Source of the DNA: Actinomycetota bacterium
GTDB lineage: Bacteria; Actinomycetota; Acidimicrobiia; Acidimicrobiales; Iamiaceae
Assembly: GCA_019639095.1 (NCBI GenBank)
Contig: JAHBSN010000002.1
Span: 1 to 41,803, forward strand
Direction: 5' to 3'
DNA: 41,803 bases
A program made the translations under genes and the position numbers. Below the pieces are notes generated by a model that had not been told where the DNA came from, ran no database searches, and saw only the letters and a list, made by a program, of their open reading frames with translations. This document shows, in pieces, positions 8,596 through 18,137 of the stretch. The stretch's first letter is position 1; every line of letters begins with the position of its first letter.

Positions 8596-10061
8596 CCGAC
8601 GCCCGAGTGGTGGAGCGACTGCGCTCCACGCTGCCCGCCGACGACGACCACCCCTACCGCACCGGGGCCTGGCGGCCGCAGGCCACGGAGTGGTCGGTCG
8701 ACCGGGTCGAGGTGGTGGAGGGGGCCATCCCCGCCGACCTCGACGGCCTCTACGTCCGCAACACCGAGAACCCGCTCCACCCGCCCATCACCCGCTACCA
8801 CCCCTTCGACGGCGATGGCATGGTCCACGCCGTCCGCTTCCGCGACGGCCGGGCGTCGTACCGCAACCGCTTCGTGCGGACCGAGGGCCTCGTGGCCGAG
8901 CAGGAGGCGGGACGGTCGCTCTGGGCGGGGCTGGCCGAGAGCCCCCGATCGGCCGAGCGCACCGACGGCCTCACCGCCCGCGGCGCGATGAAGGACGCGT
9001 CGAGCACCGACCTCGTGGTCCACGGCGGCGAGGTCCTCACGTCGTTCTGGCAGTGCGGCGAGCTGTACCGGCTCGACCCGGACTCGTTGGACACCCGAGG
9101 CGTCACCCGCTGGGACGGGTGGTTCCCGGCCGAGGGCGTGTCGGCCCACACCAAGGTCGACGAGGCCACCGGTGAGCTGTTCTTCTTCAACTACGGCGTG
9201 GCGGCGCCGTACCTCCACTTCGGGGTGGTCGACGCCCGTGGTCGGCTGGTGCACTACGAGCCGGTCCCGCTCCCCGGTCCGCGCCTCCCGCACGACATGG
9301 CCATCACCGAGCGCTTCGTGGTGCTCAACGACCTGCCGATGCACTGGGACGAGGACCTCCTGCCCCAGGGCATCCACGCCGTGAGGATGCACGACAAGCC
9401 CTCGCGCCTGGCCGTGGTGCCCCGGCGGGGGACCGCCGCCGACGTCGTGTGGTTCGAGGCCGACCCCACCTACGTCCTGCACTGGACCAACGCCTACGAG
9501 GACGGCAACACCGTGGTGCTCGAGGGGTTCCACCAGGGGGACCCCTCGCCGCGGCCGAACGTCGACGACGAGCTGTGGATGTTCCGGTACCTCGCGCTCG
9601 ACTGGATGCAGACCCGCCTGCACCGCTGGCGCCTCGACCTGCGCACCGGGCGCTGCACCGAGGAGCGGATGCGCGACGACTTCACCGAGTTCGGGATCGT
9701 CAGCGGACGTCTCACCGGGCGGCGCCACCGCTACGTGTACGCCGCCACCGGCGTGCCCGGGTGGTTCCTGTTCGACGGGCTGGTGCGCCACGACGTCGAG
9801 ACCGGCGAGGACCACCACCTCCGCCTGCCCGACGGCGTGTACGGCTCCGAGCCGGGTGTGGCGCCGAAGGTGGGCGGCACCGCCGAGGACGACGCCTACG
9901 TGGTGACGTTCACCACCGACGTGGCGGGCGATCGCTCCGAGTGCCTGGTGCTCGACGCCCGCAACATCGCCGACGGCCCCGTCGCCCGGTTGCGCCTGCC
10001 CGAGCGCATCTCGAGCGGTACCCACGCCGCCTGGGCGCCGGGGTCGGCCCTCCCGGCCTGA
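8592..10061 (+). CDS. Carotenoid oxygenase family (RPE65-like) dioxygenase
   Basis: A 489-residue non-heme iron enzyme of the carotenoid/lignostilbene cleavage oxygenase family, seven-bladed propeller. Signs in order: NGLY-like DLDGLYVRNTENP (near 50), HPFDGDGMVHAV, SAHTKVD (iron His 1), PHDMAIT (His 2), LHWTNAYEDG (His 3) and SGTHAAW near the C-terminus (His 4). All four iron-binding His are therefore present. Substrates in this family include carotenoids, stilbenes and apocarotenals; no carotenoid biosynthesis genes are in the window. Coupled to the thiolase by a GTGA overlap and followed by an SDR on the same strand. This suggests a short degradation route in which cleavage, aldehyde/alcohol oxidation and thiolysis follow each other; inferred. 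Confidence 0.92.
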   Translation: MTDARVVERLRSTLPADDDHPYRTGAWRPQATEWSVDRVEVVEGAIPADLDGLYVRNTENPLHPPITRYHPFDGDGMVHAVRFRDGRASYRNRFVRTEGLVAEQEAGRSLWAGLAESPRSAERTDGLTARGAMKDASSTDLVVHGGEVLTSFWQCGELYRLDPDSLDTRGVTRWDGWFPAEGVSAHTKVDEATGELFFFNYGVAAPYLHFGVVDARGRLVHYEPVPLPGPRLPHDMAITERFVVLNDLPMHWDEDLLPQGIHAVRMHDKPSRLAVVPRRGTAADVVWFEADPTYVLHWTNAYEDGNTVVLEGFHQGDPSPRPNVDDELWMFRYLALDWMQTRLHRWRLDLRTGRCTEERMRDDFTEFGIVSGRLTGRRHRYVYAATGVPGWFLFDGLVRHDVETGEDHHLRLPDGVYGSEPGVAPKVGGTAEDDAYVVTFTTDVAGDRSECLVLDARNIADGPVARLRLPERISSGTHAAWAPGSALPA

Positions 10062-10062
10062 G

Positions 10063-10113
10063 GAGGGTCGCCGACCCTCGCTCCTGACCCGCGGGTCAAG
10101 TCCGGTCTAGGGT
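10063..10113 (+). promoter_or_regulatory. SDR promoter with two palindromes
   Basis: 10063-10079 is a 17-bp palindrome (GAGGGTCG-C-CGACCCTC) directly after the oxygenase stop and may act as a terminator. 10085-10098 is a perfect 14-bp palindrome TGACCCGCGGGTCA whose first half sits at the -35 position, 17 nt before the -10 TAGGGT (10108-10113). Position and symmetry fit a TetR-type operator. Confidence 0.55.
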
Positions 10114-10149
10114 CGCCGCCGTCGTCGCACGAGCACAGGAGAGCGCAGC

Positions 10150-11004
10150 ATGGACGAGCTGGCCGGCAAGGTCGCGGTGGTCACCGGCGGGGCGTCGGGC
10201 ATCGGCCTGGCCCTCGTGCGGGCGTTCCTCGAGGAGGGCATGCGGGTGGTGGCCGCCGACGTGGAGGCCGCTGCCCTCGAGCGCGCCGTGGCCGACCTGC
10301 CCGAGGGCGCCGAGGTCGAGGCCGTGGTGTGCGACGTGAGCGACGGCGCCCAGGTGGACGCGCTGCGCGACCGCGCCGTCGAGCGATTCGGCACCGTCCA
10401 CGTCGTGTGCAACAACGCCGGCGTGTCCGCCGGCGCCCCGGTGTGGGAGCACTCGGTCGAGGACTGGGAGTGGGTGCTCGGCGTCAACCTGTGGGGCGTC
10501 ATCCACGGCATCCGCGCCTTCACGCCGCTGCTGATCGAGCAGGGCGAGGGGCACGTCGTGAACACGGCGTCCATGGCCGGGCTCACCTCCATGCCGTTCT
10601 CGGCCATCTACAACGTGTCCAAGCACGGCGTGGTCACGCTCTCCGAGACGCTCTTCGCCGATCTCGCCATGGTGGGCGCGTCGGGGGTGGGCGTGTCGGT
10701 GCTGTGCCCCGGGTGGGTGCAGACCCGGATCCACGAGGCCGGCCGCAACCGGCCGGAGGTGGCCGGAGGCGATGCTGTCGACGAGGATCCGCAGCGGGCC
10801 GCCCTGCGCGCCGGGTTCGCCGAGTACATCGCCGGCGTCATCGCGAGCGGCCTCGATCCGGCCGACGTGGCCGCGCTGGTGGTGGACGCGATCCGCACCG
10901 ACCGCTTCTACGTGCTCACCCACCCCGAGTGGGCGCCCATGATCACGGGTCGCACCGAGCGGATCGCGCGCGGCGACGGTCCGCGGCTGCCGTCGCTGCC
11001 CTGA
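10150..11004 (+). CDS. SDR family oxidoreductase
   Basis: A 284-residue short-chain dehydrogenase: TGGASGIG at residues 14-21, VVAADVE after beta2 (Asp, suggesting NAD+), CNNAGVSAG near 92, Ser in NTASMAGL, YNVSKHG as YxxxK, and CPGWVQT. A ~30-residue C-terminal extension (to 284) distinguishes it from the 250-aa core, as in actinobacterial SDRs linked to lipid catabolism. ATG at 10150 has AGGAGAG 6 nt upstream, and unlike many neighbours the mRNA has a ~30-nt leader. Separate promoter from the thiolase/oxygenase pair, with a perfect palindrome over its -35. Substrate unknown. Confidence 0.92.
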   Translation: MDELAGKVAVVTGGASGIGLALVRAFLEEGMRVVAADVEAAALERAVADLPEGAEVEAVVCDVSDGAQVDALRDRAVERFGTVHVVCNNAGVSAGAPVWEHSVEDWEWVLGVNLWGVIHGIRAFTPLLIEQGEGHVVNTASMAGLTSMPFSAIYNVSKHGVVTLSETLFADLAMVGASGVGVSVLCPGWVQTRIHEAGRNRPEVAGGDAVDEDPQRAALRAGFAEYIAGVIASGLDPADVAALVVDAIRTDRFYVLTHPEWAPMITGRTERIARGDGPRLPSLP

Positions 11005-11014
11005 GCGACGCCGG

Positions 11015-11686
11015 TCAGTTCGCGGCCAGCGTCGGATCGGCCTCGGGCTCCGGATCCACGGCCGGATCGAACCCGGGTGGGTGGCCGAGGTCCAGGCGCT
11101 CCAGCCAGAACTGGGCGTTCGGTCCGACGGTGAGGGCGAACAGCACGGTGCCGATGCCCACGGTCCCGCCCAGGGTCCACCCGATGCCCAGCGCCACCAG
11201 CTCGATGCCGGTGCGCACGAGCCGGATCGACGGGCCGCGCTGGGCCAGGCCGGTCATGATGCCGTCGCGGGGTCCGGGTCCGAGGTGGGCCCCGATGTAG
11301 AAGCCGATCCCGGGCCCCACGAGGACGAGTCCGGCGACGAGCAGGGCCCACCGGGTGGGGGTGGCGTCGCTGTGGGGGAGGTGGGGCGCCACGAGGTCCA
11401 TCACCGTGCCGATCACGACCACGTTGCAGAGGGTGCCGACCCCGATCCGCTCCCGCAGCGGGATCCACCCCAGCAGCACCACGAAGCCGGTGGGGGTGGT
11501 GACCAGGCCGATCTCGAGGCCCGTGTGGTGGGCGACCCCCTCGTGGAGCACGTCCCACGGGTCGAGCCCGAGCCGGGCGTCGACGATGCAGGCGAACGCC
11601 ACGCCGCACAGCACGAGGCCGAGCAGCAGGCGGGGGAGCCGACGCCGGACCTCCGGCCAGGGCGGGACGGCGAACAGGCGGGACAC
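11015..11686 (-). CDS. YczE/YitT-like integral membrane protein
   Basis: A 223-residue polytopic membrane protein with about five hydrophobic segments. It carries the family pattern LGLDPWDVLHEG after helix 1 and GPRDGIMTGL in the second half, a repeat of the same idea (YczE/YyaS/YitT group, formerly DUF161-like). Function is not established in the family. GTG at 11686 is preceded by a minus-strand TAGCGT -10 (11700-11695) 8 nt away, so it is probably leaderless; the frame stays open further upstream but without membrane-protein character. The C-terminal tail is acidic and Pro-rich. Convergent with the SDR gene (10 nt apart). Confidence 0.8.
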   Translation of the reverse strand: MSRLFAVPPWPEVRRRLPRLLLGLVLCGVAFACIVDARLGLDPWDVLHEGVAHHTGLEIGLVTTPTGFVVLLGWIPLRERIGVGTLCNVVVIGTVMDLVAPHLPHSDATPTRWALLVAGLVLVGPGIGFYIGAHLGPGPRDGIMTGLAQRGPSIRLVRTGIELVALGIGWTLGGTVGIGTVLFALTVGPNAQFWLERLDLGHPPGFDPAVDPEPEADPTLAAN

Positions 11687-11831
11687 GGCCGTCGACGCTA
11701 CCGGCGAGGTGCGACGGGCCTGAAGGGGGTTCCCATCGCGAACATCACGCGCGGGAGCGACAGGAACGTCGCTGGGGTACCGCACATTCGTCGGGGGTCG
11801 GGGTGTCAGGGGGGTGGGGGAGGATGGGCGG

Positions 11832-12410
11832 GTGCTGCTCGCCACCACCTGCGCCGGGTGCGACCGTCCCGGGCCCTCGCCGTGCTCGGCCTGCACCGCC
11901 CGGTTGGCGCCGGCGCCGCTGGTGCCCGTGCCGGCGTCGCTCGATGCCTGCCGGGCGCTCCTCGCCTACCAGGGGCCCGCCCGCGAGTTGGTGGCCCAGA
12001 TCAAGTACCGCAACGCCCGGGCGCCGCTCCGCTGGCTGGCCCGAGGCATGGCCACGCTCGTCCGCGGCGACGCGATCCAGGTGGTCACGTGGGCGCCCAC
12101 CACCCCCGAGCGCCGCCGAGCGCGCGGCTTCGACCAGGCCGAGCTGCTCGCCCGGCGGGTGGCCCGCGAGCTGGGCGTGCCGTGCCGAGGGCTCCTGGCC
12201 CGGGCGCCGGGACCGGCCCAGACCGGTCGGTCGCTCGACGAGCGCCGCACCGGGCCGGCGTTCCGGCCGGTCCGGCCGGTGCCCGGCGGGCGGGTCGCGG
12301 TGGTCGACGACGTGGTCACCACCGGCGCCACGCTCGGGGCCGCCGGGCGTGCGCTGCGGGCGGCGGGGGCGGGCGCCGTGGTGGGCGTGGCCGCCGCCCA
12401 CCCGCCCTGA
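11832..12410 (+). CDS. comF: ComF family phosphoribosyltransferase-like protein
   Basis: A 192-residue protein with an N-terminal zinc-finger-like CxxC...CxxC (CAGC and CSAC near residues 7-22), then a type I PRTase fold with the phosphoribosyl-pyrophosphate motif VAVVDDVVTTGATL around residue 157 and the ComF signature RGFDQAELLAR near 98. ComF proteins are linked to DNA uptake and to primosome-related functions, without a known reaction. GTG at 11832 is preferred, with GGAGG at 11819-11823 spaced 8 nt; GTG at 11814 would add six residues. Upstream of hpf, the order found in many actinobacteria. A hairpin follows the stop. Confidence 0.87.
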   Translation: MLLATTCAGCDRPGPSPCSACTARLAPAPLVPVPASLDACRALLAYQGPARELVAQIKYRNARAPLRWLARGMATLVRGDAIQVVTWAPTTPERRRARGFDQAELLARRVARELGVPCRGLLARAPGPAQTGRSLDERRTGPAFRPVRPVPGGRVAVVDDVVTTGATLGAAGRALRAAGAGAVVGVAAAHPP

Positions 12411-12424
12411 CGCAGGCTCGGTCG

Positions 12425-12450
12425 CCCGTCCGCGGGCCCTCGCGGGCGGG
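12425..12450 (+). terminator. Hairpin after comF
   Basis: 10-bp stem with one G-U pair (12425-12434/12441-12450) and a 6-nt loop, directly before the hpf -10 box. Probably ends the comF transcript; no T-run. Confidence 0.5.
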
Positions 12451-12452
12451 TC

Positions 12453-12458
12453 TACGAT
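12453..12458 (+). promoter_or_regulatory. -10 box of hpf
   Basis: TACGAT, predicting a start near 12465 and a ~27-nt leader that contains AGGAGG (12478-12483), 8 nt before the GTG. Confidence 0.5.
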
Positions 12459-12491
12459 CCGGACAGCATCCCCGAGCAGGAGGTCCCCCAC

Positions 12492-13076
12492 GTGCAGGTC
12501 ACGGTCAGCCGACGTCACACCGAGGTCTCCGAGAACCTGCGGGTCATGGCCGAGGAGAAGATCGGGCGCCTGGGGCGCTTCGTCGACGGGCTGGACCACG
12601 CCGAGGTGCACTTCTGGGAGCACAAGAACCCGCGCATCGCCGACAAGGAGGTGTGCGAGGTCACCATCGAGGGCCACGGCCACCACGTGCGGTGCAAGGT
12701 GCAGGCCCCCGACGGCTACCAGGCCATCGACAAGGCCTACGAGAAGCTCGAGCACCAGCTCCACAAGCTGAAGACCAAGCTCCGCCAGCGCCACCAGGGC
12801 GCCCCCAAGGCCAAGAAGGGCGTCGACAGCCTCGGTGCGGTGGTCCCGCTGCCCGAGACCGAGGCCGAGACGGAGGTGGAGTCCGCCGACGACGGCCCCA
12901 GGATCGTGAAGTCCAAGCGCTTCGCCATGTTCCCCATGAGCGCCGAGGAGGCCGTGGAGCGCATGGAGCTGGTGGGCCACGGCTTCTTCTTCTTCACCAA
13001 CGCCGAGACCTCGCGCGCCGCGGTGGTCTACCGGCGCGACGACGGCCAGGTCGGGCTGATCGACGAGGCCGACTGA
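12492..13076 (+). CDS. hpf: Ribosome hibernation promoting factor, long form
   Basis: A 194-residue long HPF (RaiA/YfiA family). The N-terminal ~100 residues form the S30-binding domain (beta-alpha-beta-beta-beta-alpha; VTVSRRHTEVSENLR start, YEKLEHQLHKLKTKLR helix). An acidic linker (residues 115-140) leads to the C-terminal dimerisation domain (VKSKRFAMFPMSAEEAVERM ... GHGFFFFTN ... VVYRRDDG). Long HPF pairs 70S ribosomes into 100S dimers in stationary phase. GTG at 12492 has a perfect AGGAGG 8 nt upstream. In actinobacteria hpf commonly precedes secA; here three minus-strand genes lie between. Confidence 0.96.
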   Translation: MQVTVSRRHTEVSENLRVMAEEKIGRLGRFVDGLDHAEVHFWEHKNPRIADKEVCEVTIEGHGHHVRCKVQAPDGYQAIDKAYEKLEHQLHKLKTKLRQRHQGAPKAKKGVDSLGAVVPLPETEAETEVESADDGPRIVKSKRFAMFPMSAEEAVERMELVGHGFFFFTNAETSRAAVVYRRDDGQVGLIDEAD

Positions 13077-13080
13077 TCGA

Positions 13081-13653
13081 TCAGCAGCTCTGCGGCACCG
13101 ACCACGTGCCGAGGGGCGGCCCGTCGAGGTGGAACGTGCGGCCGACGCCGAGCGCGCTGTCGGCCTCCACGGTGGCGTCGCTCGGCCAGTCGCCCATGCA
13201 GCGCAGCTCGAACAGCACCACCACCTCGCGGCTCGTGCCGCCCGGGAGGTCGAAGGGCTCGAGGCCCACCAGGTCGGTGCGGCCTACGAGCCCCGCCGGG
13301 TTGGCCGGGTAGGACCGCACCTCGGGCGGGATGTCGGGGTCGCGCACGTAGAGCTGGAGCTCGCCCTCGTCGCGGTCGCGAACCACCTCCACCGAGCGCA
13401 CGTGCACGGGGAAGCGCCCGTCGTTGGTCACCTCGAACGAGGCGTAGGCCCAGCCGGTGCGCGGATCGGCCTGGCCCGAGGCCGACGTGTGGTGGACCCG
13501 GACCCGGGGCGCCACGGCACCGGTCCACCACACCACCAGGAGCAGCACCAGGATGCTCGTGGCGAGCGCGAGCAGGCGCAGCACGGGGCGGCTCGGGCGT
13601 GGCGTGGTGGCCACGGTGGGCGGCAGCGCCACGGGGCGATCGGTGGGGATCAT
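13081..13653 (-). CDS. Single-pass membrane protein, unknown function
   Basis: A 190-residue protein with one transmembrane helix (about residues 26-46, ending VVWWTGA) and an extracytoplasmic beta-rich domain containing WAYASFEVTNDGRFPVHV near 67-84, which resembles DUF4352/immunoglobulin-like domains of exported proteins. Two Cys late in the domain (RC and the terminal Cys) could form a disulfide. ATG at 13653 overlaps the GntR stop (ATGA), making it third in an operon with the 298-aa membrane protein and GntR. Function unknown; the setting suggests envelope-stress or transport-related control. Confidence 0.72.
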   Translation of the reverse strand: MIPTDRPVALPPTVATTPRPSRPVLRLLALATSILVLLLVVWWTGAVAPRVRVHHTSASGQADPRTGWAYASFEVTNDGRFPVHVRSVEVVRDRDEGELQLYVRDPDIPPEVRSYPANPAGLVGRTDLVGLEPFDLPGGTSREVVVLFELRCMGDWPSDATVEADSALGVGRTFHLDGPPLGTWSVPQSC

Positions 13654-14042
13654 GCGAGCCTCCGGGGTTCGTCGAGGGCGCGGAAGGCCGAGCGGACGGC
13701 GTCGAGGGCCTGGTCGAGGTCGAGCCCGCGGTGGGCGGCCTCCATGGCGTAGGCGGTGGCGGCATCGGCCAGGGCCGGGCCCGCCACCTCCACGGTGGCC
13801 GGAGCCGGTGCCAGCACGAACGTGCCGTGGCGACCGCGCGTGGCCACGAGTCCCTCGAGCTCGAGCTCGCGGTAGGCGCGGGCCACCGTGTTGGCGGCGA
13901 TGCCGAGGTCGTTGGCGAGGTGGCGGATGGTGGGCAGGCGGGTGCCCGGTGGCAGCACGCCGCTGCGCACCATGGTGGCCACCTGGGCCTGGATCTGGGC
14001 GTAGGGCGGCGTGGCCGCCGACGGGTCGACGCGGAGGATCAC
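13650..14042 (-). CDS. GntR family regulator, short YtrA-like
   Basis: A 130-residue DNA-binding protein. Winged helix at residues 10-78 with PPYAQIQAQV, LPPGTRLPTIRHLANDLGIA and NTVARAYRELELEGLV. The following ~50-residue helical tail is too short for the FadR/HutC effector domains, which places it in the YtrA group. Such regulators usually repress their own operons, often of membrane proteins or ABC transporters. GTG at 14042 overlaps the stop of the upstream membrane-protein gene (GTGA). The long inverted repeat at 14949-14978 in front of the operon is the obvious candidate target. Confidence 0.9.
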   Translation of the reverse strand: MILRVDPSAATPPYAQIQAQVATMVRSGVLPPGTRLPTIRHLANDLGIAANTVARAYRELELEGLVATRGRHGTFVLAPAPATVEVAGPALADAATAYAMEAAHRGLDLDQALDAVRSAFRALDEPRRLA

Positions 14043-14935
14043 GTGGTCGCCAGCGCGGACGCGTGCTCAGGGGCCGGCCGGAGCCGCCGGACCCGCCACG
14101 CCCGGTACGTGTAGTACCGCCACGAGACCATGGCGGCCAGCCAGAGCGCGATCGACCCCGTGAGCAGCGGGCCGCTGGTCACGCCGGAGGTGGTGGACGA
14201 CCACCCGAGGGTGCCGGCCAGCACGGCGGCGACGCAGAGGACCACGGCGGTGCCGCCGCCGGTCAGCTGGTGCGCCGTGCTGGTGCGGATGGCGTCGTCG
14301 GCGGCGAGCTGATCCGGCGCGAGCGCGGGCTGGCGACGGCTGACCGTGCGCCAGACGCCCAGGGTGGTGAGCGCCGTGACGGCTGCGCCCACGGCGAGCA
14401 CGGCCACGAGGTAGCCGACCGAAGGCGGTGGCTGGTGCCCCCGAGCGTCGACCGTGGTCGGATCGGCACCGGCGGTGGTCCAGCCGTAGGCGACGAGGCC
14501 GGCGACGATGCCGAGGGCCACGAACGGTGCGGCCCGGAGACGACCCGGCAGGTAGTCGGCCACGCGGCGGGGGAGCAGCGAGGCCACCCCCGAGCCGGCC
14601 GGCCAGCGCAGCTCGCGCTCGGCCCACCACGCCCCGAAGGTCCAGCCACCGATGAGCCACGCCCACCAGCCCGGTGCGGCGGACGTGTGCAGGCCGAAGG
14701 CGGCATCGAAGGCCGAGCCGAGCACCACGCCGGCCACCGCCGCCACCACCCGGGTCACGATGACCAGGCGCACGTAGTAGGTGACCGGCGCCCGGTTGCC
14801 GGGGGTGAGCACGAGGCCGTAGCTCCGGGCCCACGCGTCGAGCTCCCTCGGGCTCGACGCCCGGGCGGTGAACAGCAGCACCACCCCGGTGGCGGCCCCG
14901 ATCGTGAGCACCAGGGCCAAGAGGACGACGGTCAT
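14039..14935 (-). CDS. Polytopic membrane protein in GntR operon
   Basis: A 298-residue integral membrane protein with about six to seven hydrophobic segments (first at residues 3-23, others near 55-75, 88-100, 133-152, 170-190, 228-248, 255-275). The last half carries WRTVSRRQPALAPDQLAADDAIRTS before the final pair of helices, a layout seen in DUF1648/DUF5808-type proteins near YtrA regulators. ATG at 14935 with AAAGGAG about 8 nt upstream. First gene of the three-gene operon. Not identified more precisely. Confidence 0.75.
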   Translation of the reverse strand: MTVVLLALVLTIGAATGVVLLFTARASSPRELDAWARSYGLVLTPGNRAPVTYYVRLVIVTRVVAAVAGVVLGSAFDAAFGLHTSAAPGWWAWLIGGWTFGAWWAERELRWPAGSGVASLLPRRVADYLPGRLRAAPFVALGIVAGLVAYGWTTAGADPTTVDARGHQPPPSVGYLVAVLAVGAAVTALTTLGVWRTVSRRQPALAPDQLAADDAIRTSTAHQLTGGGTAVVLCVAAVLAGTLGWSSTTSGVTSGPLLTGSIALWLAAMVSWRYYTYRAWRVRRLRPAPEHASALATT

Positions 14936-14948
14936 GCAACCCGCTCCT

Positions 14949-14991
14949 TTGTCTCAACACATCAATACAATGAGACAACGGATGGCGTCAA
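14949..14991 (-). promoter_or_regulatory. GntR-operon promoter and inverted-repeat operator
   Basis: A perfect 8-bp inverted repeat TTGTCTCA/TGAGACAA (14949-14956/14971-14978) with a 14-nt AT-rich spacer. On the minus strand a -35 TTGACG (14991-14986) and a -10 near TGTATT (14969-14964) place one arm between the hexamers and the other near the transcription start, the expected geometry for repression by the operon's own GntR protein. Confidence 0.65.
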
Positions 14992-15038
14992 GGCCGATGT
15001 CACTCGTGGGGCGTATGGGAGCGGGGCATCGCGCCACG

Positions 15039-15044
15039 TAGACT
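15039..15044 (+). promoter_or_regulatory. -10 box of secA
   Basis: TAGACT 10 nt before the secA ATG, with no ribosome-binding site in between; the mRNA would have little or no leader. Confidence 0.5.
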
Positions 15045-15054
15045 CGCCAGCCTC

Positions 15055-17772
<2,718 letters not shown>

Positions 17773-17840
17773 ACACCGGGTCGAACGCCGTCAGAACCGG
17801 GTCAGGCTCCCTCAACGCAGCGCTCACCCACGGGAAACCG

Positions 17841-17865
17841 CCTGGTACCAGGGGATCCGTACGGT
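17841..17865 (+). promoter_or_regulatory. Leaderless promoter with 12-bp palindrome for the 68-aa gene
   Basis: CCTGGTACCAGG (17841-17852) is a perfect palindrome 7 nt upstream of the -10 TACGGT (17860-17865), which lies 7 nt before the ATG. The palindrome covers the -35/spacer region, a position fit for a repressor. Confidence 0.5.
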
Positions 17866-17872
17866 CGTGGCC

Positions 17873-18079
17873 ATGAGCGAGACCAAGTCCCTGTACGCCT
17901 GGAAGTGGATCGACGGCCACGGTGCGAACCGCCCGATGATGCCCTCGGAGGCGCGGGCCACGGTCACGGGGACCCAGCGGTACCTACCGTGGGCCCGCGC
18001 CGACATGGTCCTGCCCCGGCCGCTCCTGCCCTGGGAGCACCGCCTGGGCAACGACTGGCGCGGCATCAAGGCGTCCTGA
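17873..18079 (+). CDS. Small orphan protein, 68 aa
   Basis: A 68-residue soluble, basic, Trp/Pro-rich protein with no signal peptide or membrane helix. It holds SLYAWKWIDGHGANRP near the start, TQRYLPWARADMVLP in the middle and WEHRLGNDWRGIKAS at the end. Not recognised. It is supported as a gene by a TACGGT -10 placed 7 nt before the ATG (leaderless), a palindrome in the promoter and a strong terminator just after its stop, so it forms a self-contained transcription unit between secA and the convergent exporter. The frame is open further upstream but only as non-coding sequence overlapping secA. Confidence 0.65.
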   Translation: MSETKSLYAWKWIDGHGANRPMMPSEARATVTGTQRYLPWARADMVLPRPLLPWEHRLGNDWRGIKAS

Positions 18080-18094
18080 TCTGGCGGAGGTCAA

Positions 18095-18137
18095 GGGCCT
18101 CCTGATCCCGCCGTGCGGGGTCGGGATCAGGAGGTCC
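18095..18137. terminator. Strong bidirectional hairpin terminator
   Basis: A 16-bp stem (18095-18110/18122-18137, one G-U pair, 13 bp of it perfect) with an 11-nt loop, between the 68-aa gene and the convergent ABC exporter. The last codons and stop of the exporter gene lie inside the 3' arm. Confidence 0.75.

Noticed and set aside
13073-13084. Perfect palindrome CTGATCGATCAG between hpf and the convergent gene
   Set aside because: It is produced by the two facing TGA stops and too short and ordinary to be a site on its own.
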